A stretch of 64,000 nucleotides of DNA from Phallusia fumigata (lineage: Eukaryota > Chordata > Ascidiacea > Phlebobranchia > Ascidiidae): the NCBI GenBank assembly GCA_008931825.1, contig QXVZ01001034.1:434001-498000 (forward strand), given 5' to 3'. Below, in pieces: positions 24,801-36,536 of this stretch. A program made the translations under genes and the position numbers. The notes beneath the pieces were generated by a model, which had not been told where the DNA came from, ran no database searches, and saw only the letters and a program-made list of their open reading frames with translations. How positions within the stretch are numbered: position 1 is the stretch's first letter; every line of letters begins with the position of its first letter.

Positions 24801-25927
24801 GCGGCGTCAAAATAACAAAAACACTATTGCACATACACAAGGAATGAAAACCACTCACCTATTGTGATCCAGGTCCTGGTCGCAGTTCTGAGATGAGCCA
24901 GTGACGTAGAAGAAGGGAACAAGCTGGAAATACGGGGCCAATGACGCGCATGGTAGATCACGTGACGCCACCACGACCGCAGTAAAAGATTTGCTCGCAA
25001 GAATTTCTGACAAAAATAATACTTCGTGTGAAACTTTTTGTTTTGCAAGGCAAAGGTAGCTGTTTCTCTTGCCTAATTTTGGCTGTGTGCTGAGCAAACT
25101 CCTACACATATGATTCTGTTCTGAGCATCTCTGTAACCGGACCTGGGCATTGTACGGTTCTCGGGTCACTTTGGACCGTTTGGTTGGATCTGACTTACCT
25201 GTTTAGCTAAGTTGAAATCACAAAGTATACGTAACGTATACTTTAATTGAATAACAACATTTTTTGTAAGGAAACCTCACTTTTTTTATTGCTTAGCTAT
25301 AACATGCGGATTTAAGTTTAACTCTTTGGTCCGGCCCTCCATAATAATTTATGTTTCTCATGTGGCCCCATGAAAAAAATAATTGCCCACACGTGGCTTT
25401 AGCAGTTTTGAAGTTACCTGCAAAATCCGGTGTCAATTCTTTGTTAAATTTCAGAACTTCGAATGCAAACCGATCGTCCATTCCATAAACCTCTGTGTAA
25501 CTCTTCAGAGTTGATCCAACTAATTCAGCAATAGCGGTGTTAGTCGTATCGTAGTACACAGCTGTGAAAGACAAACAACTTGTCATGAAAATTTTGACAA
25601 ATAAATTAAGATGGTATCAAGAAAAAATTCTCCTGCGCACTTACGGCTTGTAAAATCGATAACGTTTAACTAGCAAATTCATTGACTAATACATTTTAAC
25701 AGCTCTAAAGGTTTGACAGCCCCACTTTTTTAGACTCGGGCACATAAATAATAGGAACCCTAATGATTTGGAGACACTTGCGAGAACCAAGATTTTCCCC
25801 AATCAAACAAACACATCACATCACAGTATAACTTACCAAATCGAAGAAGAGTTTTCGAATGCGGGCTAAGCGACGTCGCAAGTGTTATCGCAAAAAGCAT
25901 GAACGCAAAACTCGCAAAAAACGTCAT
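15849..25927 (-). CDS. Ionotropic-glutamate-receptor-like channel with a His/Thr-rich repeat insert
   Basis: Predicted 1180-residue ligand-gated channel subunit. Twenty exons: 25837-25927, 25418-25561, 24859-25006, 24171-24277, 23447-23576, 23192-23297, 22655-22921, 21568-22296, ~21302-21505, 20850-20960, 20386-20511, 20109-20321, 19707-19910, 18982-19148, 18426-18508, 18215-18353, 17718-17871, 17253-17383, 16538-16616, 15849-16058. Exon 1 gives a signal peptide (MTFFASFAFMLFAITLATS). Residues ~31-340 resemble the ANF-receptor/amino-terminal domain (AVLYDKND, YVLVSSYTRL, ILLCGVN). Exon 8 adds the repeat insert. S1 (NPPWLSWE..., TYEGFLYDVI), M1, pore loop (SLWFNFAALVEQSSQLLPRS), M3 (AYTANMISFM against the usual SYTANLAAF), S2 (SLFENIEDAMKRI) and M4 (IGMYVFLGLGLSVGFFFLF) follow in the normal order, with a ~45-residue tail. 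The S1 arginine is kept but several ligand-contact residues are not. The exon 9 donor (GTGCGT, chosen on phase) is the least certain junction. Confidence 0.9.
16895..16990 (+). repeat. tRNA-like SINE head
   Basis: B-box-like GGTTCTAATCCCGC followed by CTGGACAAGACACT, a tRNA-derived SINE head and leader string common in marine invertebrate genomes. It lies in the intron between exons 18 and 19 of the channel gene. The A box is weak and no intact tRNA fold is evident. Confidence 0.4.
21600..22210 (-). repeat. Coding minisatellite: ~14 SGHGHAM/Thr-run units
   Basis: Within exon 8 of the channel gene (21568-22296), units of about 14-16 codons repeat roughly 14 times. Each has a core SGHGHAM, SGHGHVM or SGHGHAT, then a run of four to six Thr and AAP. 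Two units near 21970-22040 are degenerate (SLHRRSV, GALHGHAI). The insert is rich in His, Thr, Pro and Ser with almost no large hydrophobic residues, so it is probably extended and O-glycosylated. The paired GHGH could bind Zn or Cu, which is an inference. Period and near-identity suggest a length-variable coding repeat. Confidence 0.9.
23610..23840. repeat. Dispersed repeat related to 49371-49440
   Basis: The string GGCGTTATGTGACGAGGGCT...GAAAGTAAG...GCGCAATATGAGAA near 23760-23815 matches GGGCGTTATATGACGGGGAC...GAAAGTAAG...GCGCATTGTGAGAA at 49377-49430. It lies in intron 4 of the channel gene. It is non-coding and its family is unknown. Confidence 0.45.
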
Positions 25928-26757
25928 TTTGCTTCAAACCGACCAACCAGTTGACTAAAAAGGCCACCGATTTACAAGTGTACCTTTTACGATATACGGC
26001 CCCTACCCCCCGTCGGATTCTAGATCATCGCTATGTGACGTCACTGTGGGAATCAAATTTGTATCTAAACAACGCGTAGCGGTTTAATTGATGTGCAAAA
26101 CGCGCGACGTCTAATTATTACGCAACAATGAAAACGCCCGAACAGGTCGGTTTCCGAAGCGTAAGGTATTTTGCGGTTGTTTGTCCCATCGAACGAAGTA
26201 GATCAATGTCGCAAAATAGTAAATGTATGCTGTCAAGGCAATGCTGTTGCATTTACATTAGATGTTATCTTGTTACTTTTGTTTCCCTTTTTGTTAATAA
26301 ACGAATTTTTTGATGCACATATATTTTTTAACATTTATTGTTTCCGTTTTATTGTTTGAAAAGTTATGTCAGTGCGCAGCATACCTTAACAATAACTCCC
26401 GCCCCTTTTAAGAACTGATAAACATGTATTTCGCAATTTTTTTATTGGCATTTTATCAGTCACAATGCCAAATTTTAACCAATTTCTGATTGTAATTCGT
26501 ACAGACAAAAAATATCAGAAACACAAGAAAACAAGAGCAGGAATAAAACACAAGTGTGCTGCGCGAAAAACAGACAAACAAAAAAGTAAAACAAACAAAC
26601 AATAACAACGATAATAATATTTATGGCAAAAAACTGATCGTTGATAAACCAACGACCAGAAATGAGGTGAAACAGAAAACAGTCAAAATTTTCGAACGAA
26701 AAAAAAAGAAAAAGGCAACGCGAAAACGAGAGAGGAAGAGACAATAGCTTCTCATGT
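25928..26757. other. Intergenic: channel promoter side and CAP-gene 3' end
   Basis: No gene. Open frames on both strands in 26475-26812 reflect low-complexity A-rich sequence. A minus-strand AATAAA at 26441-26446, about 315 bases past the CAP-gene stop, may be its poly(A) signal. The first 300 bases left of 26250 would be the promoter of the channel gene, but no element stands out. Confidence 0.45.
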
Positions 26758-29700
26758 TTACGAGCAGATTGCTCCAGCCTTGTAGTTCACGGGGTTGTAC
26801 ACGCACTCGCACGACTTCTGCCCTTCACACTCGCTGCTCCACGAATAAGAACCTGATATTTGCCGCAGTGGCTTCTCGCAGGTTACAATACAACCTCCGT
26901 TGCCTGTACACCGGGGCCGTCCGCTGTTCAAATTAGACAGATTTGTGGTTAATAATCGTTGTGGGGGTCACAGGGTTAGGGTCAGAGGTCAAAGGCACGA
27001 GAGTTGAATTGAATTGAACCCGGCTGCGACGTTTTAATTACTGTTTTGAGTAATGTCACGAGCAACTGTGACACGTTGTTGTTATGTAAGATGATAAACT
27101 GTTATTGCAATGTTAGTTATACGATCGTTGTAACTCGCGGTGAATCTTGAACCATTGGTATGTTCCGATTAGACATTTTTATAATCTTAAATATTCTAAC
27201 CGTTGTTTTAAGTTTCGGGCTTGTTAAACGTATTGAAAAGCAAGACAATGTGGCTTGTTAAATTACTGCCAGAGGACTTGAATATGTTGTTTACATTTTA
27301 TTGCAAAAGTTTCGACAATCGCTGTTGTCGTCATCAGTGCATAATACATAAGTGAGTTAAAAATGAAATGTAGTCCCTATATACAAGTTCTCTGGCAGGT
27401 ATGTTTTAATTTAAGATACTCCTTAGGTCCGTATCTTGTGTTCCCTAAGCAATGAAGTTTCAAATGCAGGCTTAGATTTTACCTGTGGCCTCCAGTGTTG
27501 TCCCTTGCACACCCGCAGGATATTCCTTTTCCGAATCCCATACACCCGCTGTCGCCAGCACAGTTCCGTGCGCTTCGACAAGTGCCTGGAAACGAACAAG
27601 ATAGAGTTAACGATTCTGCATATTAGCGCTTGAATGGCAAATTCTTTTTCAAACTTAGTAACACAAGTTACGGCGGAGTAGCTTAATTAAAAACATTACT
27701 GCCGGAGAAGTTGTATATACTGATCAATGTATTTTATTGCAAACGTTTTGACAATTGCTGTTGTCATCATCATTGCGTAATGGCAAGAAGCTTCAAATCG
27801 TGCCTTATGTACAAGTAAGGTAAATCTTTATCTTTATCAAACGTAGTGAAAAAAAGTTAATCCTAAACACACACAATGACTGTTTTGGGGCATGCAGCAC
27901 ATAACAATAATGTACAACGTGTTGGCTGGCAAACAGATACCTCAATCGCCACATACCTGATTTAGCTGCAGGGACATTTTTGTTGTACACTCGTAACGTG
28001 TCCGCTGGTGTTCGGTAGACGATGTTGCCACCAGGCGAGTAATGGGAAACGGTGTATGTTGATTTGTATGTGTAGCTCCCACGAGGGATGTTTTTAATCG
28101 CTACAGCGCATCCAAGATGTGTCGTGTCTTTCCACAGGAGTTGAGTTAGATGACCTGCAACAAACACAAAGGTCAATGAAATTATAGATCCAAGTGGCGA
28201 TATGTTTTTTACATACAGAGTGGGACGGATTTCGGGCGCAATGCTGCAATTTGCGTTTAACTAATTAACAATTTAGCAACTAACAAAGTCACGTTGCCGT
28301 GTTTTTAAAACTCGGCTTTTGTGTTAACATTGCGCAGCTGCTCCAAAATCCAGTCAGTGACTTCCATGCAATGTATGTACACATCAAATAAGTGATATTT
28401 ATCTGCTGGTTTGGACTAGAAAGTCCGTGTGTGTACAGAAATGGGAGCAGATTCTATTTTTACCATCGTTGACATTTCAACCTTAATGCGTTGAAAAATT
28501 TCCGTTTTTCAGTTTGACGCATGCGCACAAAAATCACTTATCACTGAGGTGAAATACGTGATATGCTTTTCTGAAATTGTCACGAAAGTCGTTGCCCTGA
28601 TGCAAAGAAATTAGATTGATCACCGCATGGAAAGGTTGAAACGAGTTTCGTTGTGGCGGAGCGACTTCTTTAACGACAGTAGCGACTCAAACCAAAACGA
28701 GCAACAAAAAGAGTCGGTACAAAAAAGGTCAGCGAAAATTAAGTGAAAAGTCACTAAAACTTATTACACGTACATCTTGTTTGCTATCGAAAATATTTTT
28801 AATTGTGTTTTTATTTAGAAAGATCTTAAAGTGCCGCTATATTTTTACATTGCCAATGATGCCTTGCCCCCGCTTCAAACACAACTCCACCAAAGCGAAG
28901 AAGCAAAAAACGGTTAATATGTCTGAATGTGACAAAACCTCTCGCGTAACAATGTTTTTCCAACATCATTTCAATCAACCGCGTCTCCCAAAGTGACCCC
29001 ACAAAACCCTTGAAATCTATTTTCGATTTGCGATTAGTTCACTGACATATCATCTCGCATTTCTGGAAGCTTCCGCGCGGGCCGGATCTGCGAGATGCTA
29101 ATTTGGTCGATTCGACGCGAAACCAATTATCTTCCTCAATTCGACGAATTTCACGATGTCACATTTCAAACGTGAAACGAATTCGGATGAGCGATAAGCA
29201 AGTCGTGACGTAGCAGTTGGGATGAACGTTTGGCACGTGTTTAACCAACGTGCTCGTGGTATGGACGTTCGAGAAACACTTAATTGATGAACGTTTTAAC
29301 ACACCAGCAAAGTGTCATGCAAGGTTGAAGTCGCTTAACAGTCTTGGTGGTAGACCGGTAATCATATGCGTGAGCTAAACGCAACGGTTTTGCATGACTT
29401 CCAGTTGTCGCAGTTCATTTTCTAGCTCCAACTTTGGCATACAAGTCATTCACCCTTAGCTCGTACTAAAAGATATACATATTTCGCTACAAAATGCAGG
29501 CATGGTTGGTATCTTATTCAAATAGAACTAATTTGTTTGGTGAGAGATAAGGTTAACGACCAATATACTAAGTTGAAGTTACTTATGACTATCCGAATTC
29601 AAGTCTTTATCCGTCCTACTGTTCTGTGGTGATATCCCTAATTCAACGTGGTTTATTTTTGTAGCATTTGAGAATTGTGATATTTATCATTAAATCTATT

Positions 29701-32700
29701 TGTGTATGCGGCGGCATCTAACGCTAAACCTCCACTTAGTTTAAACAAATCTAAGATGATATTTACATACATTGGCGTGGTATTTGCATTGTGGGAAACG
29801 CACTGCCAAAATGTCAGGTATATCTTGACGCGTTCCCACATCGCTTACCCCTTTTAAACAAAATTTCATAACCAAACTCCTCATATCACCAACAACTTGA
29901 AATTTATCTTAAACAACTCAGGCGATAAGACAATATTTTGTCAACAAACACAAGATTCGCAGCCAAAGCGCCCGTGAGCTATATACCGTAAACCTTGCGA
30001 TTGACGGATGGATTACGTCACTCATACGTCATTAATGACATTGTAAAACTCACCGACTGGCTTTCCGGCGTGGCTGTGTGTAGGGTTTTCTCTGTCATAG
30101 TAGAATAACTCGGCGTACCATCTCAGTACCGACTCCTTTGCCGGGCTTCCTTCACGCGAGAAGTCCCAGGCGATGTTTTCCCCGACGCCTCGGCCTCTGT
30201 AGTAGGTGCCTCTCTGTAAATTGAAACATTTTAAATCGTTAATTTACTTTAGTAAGCTGATACGTTAGCATGAAGTAGTCAGGGTTACGTAAGCACACAC
30301 GAATTTACGCTAAGTATGCGAGAGACAATTTTGATGTTTGGATAAGTCAGTATTTTTTTTGTTTTTGCCTTGAGGCGTATGTGTGGTTGGCTTAGACCTT
30401 GGTGTTTTGGATCACAGGAAACTTGGGCGTTCATTGATTTTTGACAAACCGTTTATGATTTTAGGTGTGATTACTATGCGAGGTTTGCGAAAACTAAAAT
30501 CTGAACACAGAAACGAACAGGGAATTCTTACATCAGAATGAGGCCAGTTTCTCGTGCGCTGCACCCCGGGGCCAGTTTGAAAGGGATGTTCGGGGGCGGC
30601 GTTTGCCAGAAATTTGGCCCAACGTTGCGATGTCTGCACAAGGCTTGGGTCCCATTGGAGTGCTGGTACATTGTGCATGGATCTGTTGTTACAAAAATCC
30701 AAGATTATGTATACAAACCTTATGCTATATTTCTTTGCACAAAGTCTTAATTCTGCACAAAGTTATTTCTGAGCAGGCTTTTCGCTAAACGTCAATTCTT
30801 TTTCACGGCTACTCGCAACAATAATACTTACACAAACCAAACCTTGCAGGGTTTTTGTGGCTAATTTAATTGCTTGTAAGATAATTAGGCGGTGTTGTAA
30901 ATACCTGAAGAAGTTGTGGTACTCCAAACATTCCCGGTGGAAGGGTGATGTTGGCTGGGGTCCAACTGGTTTTGTTGGGGGCAGAGGCGGCTTGGTGTTG
31001 GGTTTGAATGGGGTCGTTGCAGGTCGCTGGGTTGTGATCGGCTTTTTGGTTGTGGGAGGGGCTACCCCCTTTGATGGGGCTTCTGTAAAAAGTAACATTA
31101 ACTTTTTGTATCGTGTTTTTTTATTTGATCAAAATCCTGGTTGTGAGGACGTATGTTAGGCAAACTTAGACATCATGTTGCAATTTCAAAGTAATCATAA
31201 GTTTAGCTACTTTTACTTACTGGGGATGAACAGGTTCCATCGTGCTTTGACGTAACCACAGCAGGGTTGTACGTTGGTAACACGTGACGTCCACGGAGAT
31301 TGCCCACGATTGTAGACGAACAGGAATTTAGAGTTGAAAACAGGGCGGGTTGATCCGTAGAGACGAAAGTCTGGCAGCCAACCTAGCAAAAAAACAAACA
31401 CAGATCTAGTTTGCAAAATGTTAAAGTAACAACAACAACGCTTGTGACTATTTTACGGAGTTTTTGGCACGAATTGAAAGCCAAGTTTGGACAATTTGCA
31501 AGTCAAGTTTGGACAATTAAAATGGGGTGATTGACGTTTAGGCGATCAGTAACTTTAATTCAATAAAGTTCACCTTTAAAACAACAGGTGGAAACGTAAT
31601 GTACAGCGTTGTTTTAATTAACCAAGGCTAACAAGGCGACGTTTTGTGGCCAAATTCAGCTTTAAGTATACATCCACGCAGCTTGCGGACACGACATGGC
31701 AATTAGGACCGGGCAACATGAAGTCATTGCTTATTCCTTTGCGGTTAGATTTCTATCCGACAAACGCTGCAATCATCCGATTACAACGTGCTATTAACGC
31801 CGTACACATAATAATTAAACACACCTGACGGGCAAGCCGGTACCAAGTACAACTATTTTGTTGTATTCTATAAGCCGATATCTGATCCAGTTTGTTCAGG
31901 TCAATAAACATTTTGCCGCAACGCGTTCTTTTGTTTTGTGTAGATAACATCTAGTTTAATCGCAAAACTGCAGCACCTCTACTTATAACCCGCAGTATGC
32001 GCACTAAGATTCGAGGCTACCGGGCGATCTATATCAATGTTTAGTTGCCTTCGGGGTCGTTGGTCGTTAATTGCCTGTCTTCTCATCCGGTTGGCCGGTC
32101 CTAAGCGTCGAAGCTAATTCCCTTTTGCACCAAATTATACGCCCTTGGGAGAGCTCATAGCATAAAGAATGTGGAGTCATTTCTTTTGGTGAAATTTTCA
32201 GATGTGAGTGAACCAGTCACCGACGATGTGAGTTAGGATCGCTAATTCGCTAGCAACAATGTTCACGGCCGCTCTATGGCTAATTCAAAACTTAAAGCCA
32301 CAAACCTCACTGCGCGAAATCATTTTGGAGTCGCCTGTTGTTTTCTTATTTTCCATTCTCTTTTTCTATTAAGAATCCTTACAGTTTTTATGTCTGTCTG
32401 TGGGTCGAGCGCCTCAGACCATGAAGCACTCGCGCTCATTTTAAAATTTGATTCCCTAATCTTCTCACCTCTGCCGCACTGCCCTTTCGTGATCATCCAT
32501 TTGTATGTGTTGCCACTTCTAGCTTTGCAGAAGGTCACTCGAGTCTTGTAAGAGCCAGTCGTTCTATCAAAAGCACAACGAAAGTATGTTAGACGCGGTC
32601 CCGAATATACGAAGTTTATACAACGGCATGTAAACCTTTATTGCAAATAGTAAGTGAAAATGTTTACTTTTTGTACATGTAGAAAGATTCGACCTCCCCG

Positions 32701-35700
32701 CGGTAGTTGCTACTGGACACCGGTTTCCATGGATACCGCGGCGGTCTTTTGGATGTGGCAAACATGTAGGTGTAGGGTCGCGTGTTCCCATTGAAATATA
32801 CTGTCACTTTTTGCAGGTTGGGATCTATGGAGGGTGTCGCAACTGCACAGGAAAAATATGTGTTAATTCACTGTATGACGTCACAATAGCGCACATGACG
32901 TACGTAACACTCGACTACACCGCCAACACAAGTCTATTACATTTTAATTCACAATCGACGCAAAATAATTCTGCACTCGTATGCATGGCCAACTTGTTCG
33001 TCCCATCATTACGTCATGATGACGCAAATTTCTAGTACATGACGTAAAATAACGCGTGGGTTTCGATCACCGTCTTCCATGACGCAGTGGCACATTAATG
33101 ACGTAATATGTACCTGGGGAGGGGGTCGTGGCTCGTCTGGGGGGTCTGGTGGTGCGAGGGGTCGGTCTGGGGGTTTGTGGGGGTCGCCGCGTTGCGGGTT
33201 GTGGAGGAGGAATTGCGTTGCACCAGCCGCACGTCTCAGGGCAATGAGCGCTCATGAAGCTGCAAATTAAGTGACGAGTTAGTCTTTGAAGAATAAACTA
33301 ATAACAGAATAATTCCAACCAGATGAAAAAAACATCAGATTTTTTTTTACTTTGGATAAATTGCATCAAGCGAAATATTTGGAATCTTACCTGTAGAAGC
33401 GACTATTTCTGGGGCATCCGTAGTTTTTCAGTCCTTTGCAAGACGCAAGGTCGTTTTTGCAAGCTGCAAAATAATATTACTTTATAAATGACTCAAAAGC
33501 CGACGTAACACACCAAAAATTGCATAGCAGCAGTTTAATTTTCGAAGTCTTCTAATGCCTGATATTTCGAGAAATATCAAAATTCTATGTAAGATTTACT
33601 ATTGATTTATGACAGCGCTTAACAACTAGGTGTTGCAATGCAAACCCTTTTGACCTAGTGGTTTGCAGTTATTGACATTCAGATCGTTTGAAACTTATGA
33701 AACTGAAAATATTGTTTTCTGTTACTCACTGTTGCAATATCCAAAGCTGCATGGTCGTGAAACAAACTCAATGTAACGGTCGCCTTTGCGTTCCTTGATC
33801 TGGATTCCGGTTGCTCGTCTGCAAAAATGAAAAATGTTTGAAATAATAATTTGTCACACGAAAGCTGCGGCAAATTTTATAAACCAACGATTTGACATTG
33901 AGAAGCTTGATCGAGCTTGCGCGTATAGCTTTGTGGTGTGACATTACGTCCCTGCTTCATGTAATGTTATATTTAAAAGCGGAATGTGGTGAACAAGTTT
34001 TTCGTTTCTGAGCAACAACGCAGAAAATGAAACCTCTGCGGAAAGTGTTGCGGTTTTTCTTTCAGCAAATTGCAAGCAGGCAAACGTTTTGTCTGGCCCG
34101 GGGTGCTTGGACTTGTATTTATACCTCAGTTAAATGTCAAGTAAACTTCGGCAATGCGCGACTCCCACCTCAAAATGCACCTGTGACCTTTGTTTATTCT
34201 CAGATCATAACACGCACTGCACTTAAATGTGTGTTGCACTTACATTGTGGTGGAGCACAAACCAGACTTGGATAAAAAACAGATTTGCAGCAAAATATGA
34301 AAAAGATATAAAGCCGAGATATACTCCAGTCAATTTGCCTGGCGTTATCGAGTCTATCAGGCCCTGGGGCATCCGGGATGCTATGAAATGCGATTTCACA
34401 CCTATCACATATCGATATCGATATGAATCCGATATCGTCACACTGACGTGTCCCAATACCAACTGCCAATTATTTCTACTTTCAACTAAGAAAAAAACCC
34501 ATTCGTGCAACACTACCTGCCTTCCATTTTAGTTTTACCGGGCATAACTTATTTTTAATTTGGAAATAACATCCGGCGATTCTTTGGACTTTAACTCGAA
34601 ATTGTCTTCAAATATATTCTATCGACGTCTTGTTTGACCAGCAACGTGTTCAGCTCTGCAATAACAGCAACACCCGCAAAACTGTTCTCACTGAAGAGAA
34701 TGTGCCAGCTTAGTTTCGGAACTTCCGATAGTCTATCTGTTCGTGACAATGAGAAAGTATATCCCGGCCCATAGTTAGTAGATGATGTATTGCTTACAGC
34801 ATGATTATTTCCCAAACGCTGTCCATGGGTATAATCTTAGGATTTAGGAAATAAACTTGTAGTTTTCTCCCACATACCTGCAGCACGAATATGGTCCGAA
34901 TCCGTCGTCGAAGGGATTAGCCATCTTCTTCATGGATGTTGACTCTTGTTCCTGTTCCGAGATTGCTCGAAAATAATCGTCACGCGGGATGGAGAGCCAA
35001 TTTTTCTTCGACTTCACCGATTTCTACAAAACAACAAACATTTAATCATAACATAACGACCTTTTGCCATAAATTAGAGGCTGTTGCTTTTGAAAAGCAA
35101 GAAAAATTTCTAACAAGATTCCGACATTGAGTAATGGATACATTTGGTAATTAATTACAAGCCACTTTCCAAATCTTGTAGATTTACCCAATTGCATTGG
35201 AAAAGGTTTGGAAAATTTACCTAATTGCAGAAGACTTTATTCTACTTAACACAGACACAACAACGCTTAGTGAGTTAATAGTCCACTGTAAGTCACAGCA
35301 TGATCACCCACAATTAATGTTTCCTCTATTGAAAAAACTGGCAATGTCGGGTTGGAAGCGAAATATAAATATACATAAGTTTTACATGCAATACACTTTA
35401 GTTTAATTTCTGAACATATGTTTCTCATTTTATATTTTATTTGTTTAAATTCAAATTACCATGTCAGTAACATTGTTAATGTCCAAACAACGAACATTGC
35501 AATTTTCCACTCTACTGTCAAACAAACCAATTCTTGTCTTCCAACTTACCCCGTTAGTTAACAGTGCAACTTCAACGTCCAGTTCTTCAAGGGTTCCGTT
35601 ATCATCTGGCAGCAAGTGCTCTTTCAATACATCGACTTGTGGGTTTTTGGCCGCACTCTCTTCCCGTTGCTTCTGCAGTAACAGCTGTTGTTGCCGCAGC

Positions 35701-36536
35701 ATCTGTTCCTGCTGTTCCTCCTGTAATTGCCGCTGCAGTTGATTAAGCCATTCCGATTGGCTGCGTTGTATGTTCTGTTGACTCTGCTCAATTTGCTGCC
35801 GCCGCTGTGCGATCTGTTGTTGCTGTACCACCTGTGAATATATTTCCATTTACAAATCGCTTTGAAATCGCAAACGTGTCAGCCAAATTAGATTACTGTA
35901 TCCATCGCAATATCTCATTGCTTTGGATGTAAAAATGTTTTCACTGTGTAAGAAAGTTTTTACGTTGTAACTTTATTTTGTCGATGTTAAAGTTTTGCTG
36001 TAAAAAATATTGTACGTAAACCAGCATCTTTAAAATTATTGGTATTGCTACGTGGGACGTTACCGAAGAGGTGGCAAATAACGGCACTTAGATAACTAAA
36101 CGTGCTTCGTAAACCAGGACCATTTACCAACATCCGAACTTCTTGTACATCACAACTACCACCAACTGGAACGATATGATATTTGTACCGCAGTCGACAG
36201 AGGTTGCCAAAAAACGCTAACAACCAACTTGAGAAGTTAGTCAGCTGGGCCGCAGCCGCCGCTGGCCCATAATTGCTGTTTCCACAACCGGACGTGCGAA
36301 TTAACAGCGGTCAAACGGCGGTAAAGGCCATAAAGTATGCAGCAAGTCATTCATAAATAGAGGCCGCGACATTTTCGTTTCTGTCTGCGGTTCAAATCTT
36401 AATTGCAACTTGAGTTTCAACCAGGTGGGCAGTTAAACACTTTCTTTAATTACAGACTTACTTGAGTTGAAGAAGCCGCTTTGAATATGCAGAAAGTGGC
36501 CAGAGCCGTCATCAAAAATATTCTGTGTCTGGTCAT
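26758..36536 (-). CDS. Secreted mosaic: Gln-rich coil, ShKT, PW modules, CAP domain, Cys-rich tail
   Basis: Predicted 732-residue extracellular protein. Fifteen exons: 36462-36536, 35550-35831, 34878-35023, 33730-33818, 33391-33463, 33114-33259, 32668-32842, 32469-32563, 31221-31382, 30905-31082, 30532-30682, 30054-30213, 27957-28154, 27483-27585, 26758-26923. Order: signal peptide (MTRHRIFLMTALATFC...); Gln-rich coiled coil (26-119); Cys segment (120-197); ShKT (CKNDLASCKGL...CPETCGWC, ~199-235); Pro/Thr linker; first PW module and Cys strand (271-360, KVTVYFNGN...YPWKPV); second PW module (361-414, DFRLYGS...SPWTSR...CCGY); second Pro/Thr linker; CAP domain (~457-643: YHNFFRSMH, GVGENIAWDF, GHLTQLLWK, HYSPGGNI); 14-Cys tail ending NYKAGAICS. 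CAP motif 2 has Ser where Cys is usual. CAP proteins are extracellular with varied roles, so no function is assigned. Exons 1-9 match the three-gene cluster at 48980-63565 exon for exon, which is why I join the two halves across 32668/32563. Confidence 0.88.
26970..26992 (+). promoter_or_regulatory. DR1 nuclear-receptor-like half-site pair
   Basis: GGGTCAGAGGTCA is two direct half-sites spaced by one base, followed by AAAGG. DR1 elements bind HNF4/RXR-type receptors. It lies in the last intron of the CAP-domain gene, and chance occurrence is possible. Confidence 0.25.
27266..27398. mobile_element. 133-bp MITE with 15-bp inverted ends
   Basis: Ends CTGCCAGAGGACTTG and CAAGTTCTCTGGCAG are inverted repeats with one mismatch. 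The core carries GTTTCGACAATCGCTGTTGTCGTCATCA. A related copy without a clear right end starts at 27699 (CTGCCGGAGAAGTTG), and the core recurs near 19358-19385. Both copies here lie in introns of the CAP-domain gene. The family is unknown and no target duplication was confirmed. Confidence 0.6.
27699..27820. mobile_element. Second copy of the CTGCC-ended MITE
   Basis: Shares the left end and the GTTTTGACAATTGCTGTTGTCATCATCA core with 27266-27398. The right inverted end is not recognisable. Confidence 0.45.

Noticed and set aside
26758-32563. CAP-domain gene as a separate gene, with gene 4 ending at the TAA at 32664-32666
   Set aside because: A GTAAAC donor lies just before that TAA, the next exon (32469-32563) matches the Cys-strand exon of genes 5-7, and 31221-31382 matches their last exon. 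All phases agree, so one gene is the simpler reading.
34200-34532. Overlapping plus and minus frames in an intron of gene 4
   Set aside because: Open on several frames at once, with no domain and no phase match to the flanking exons.
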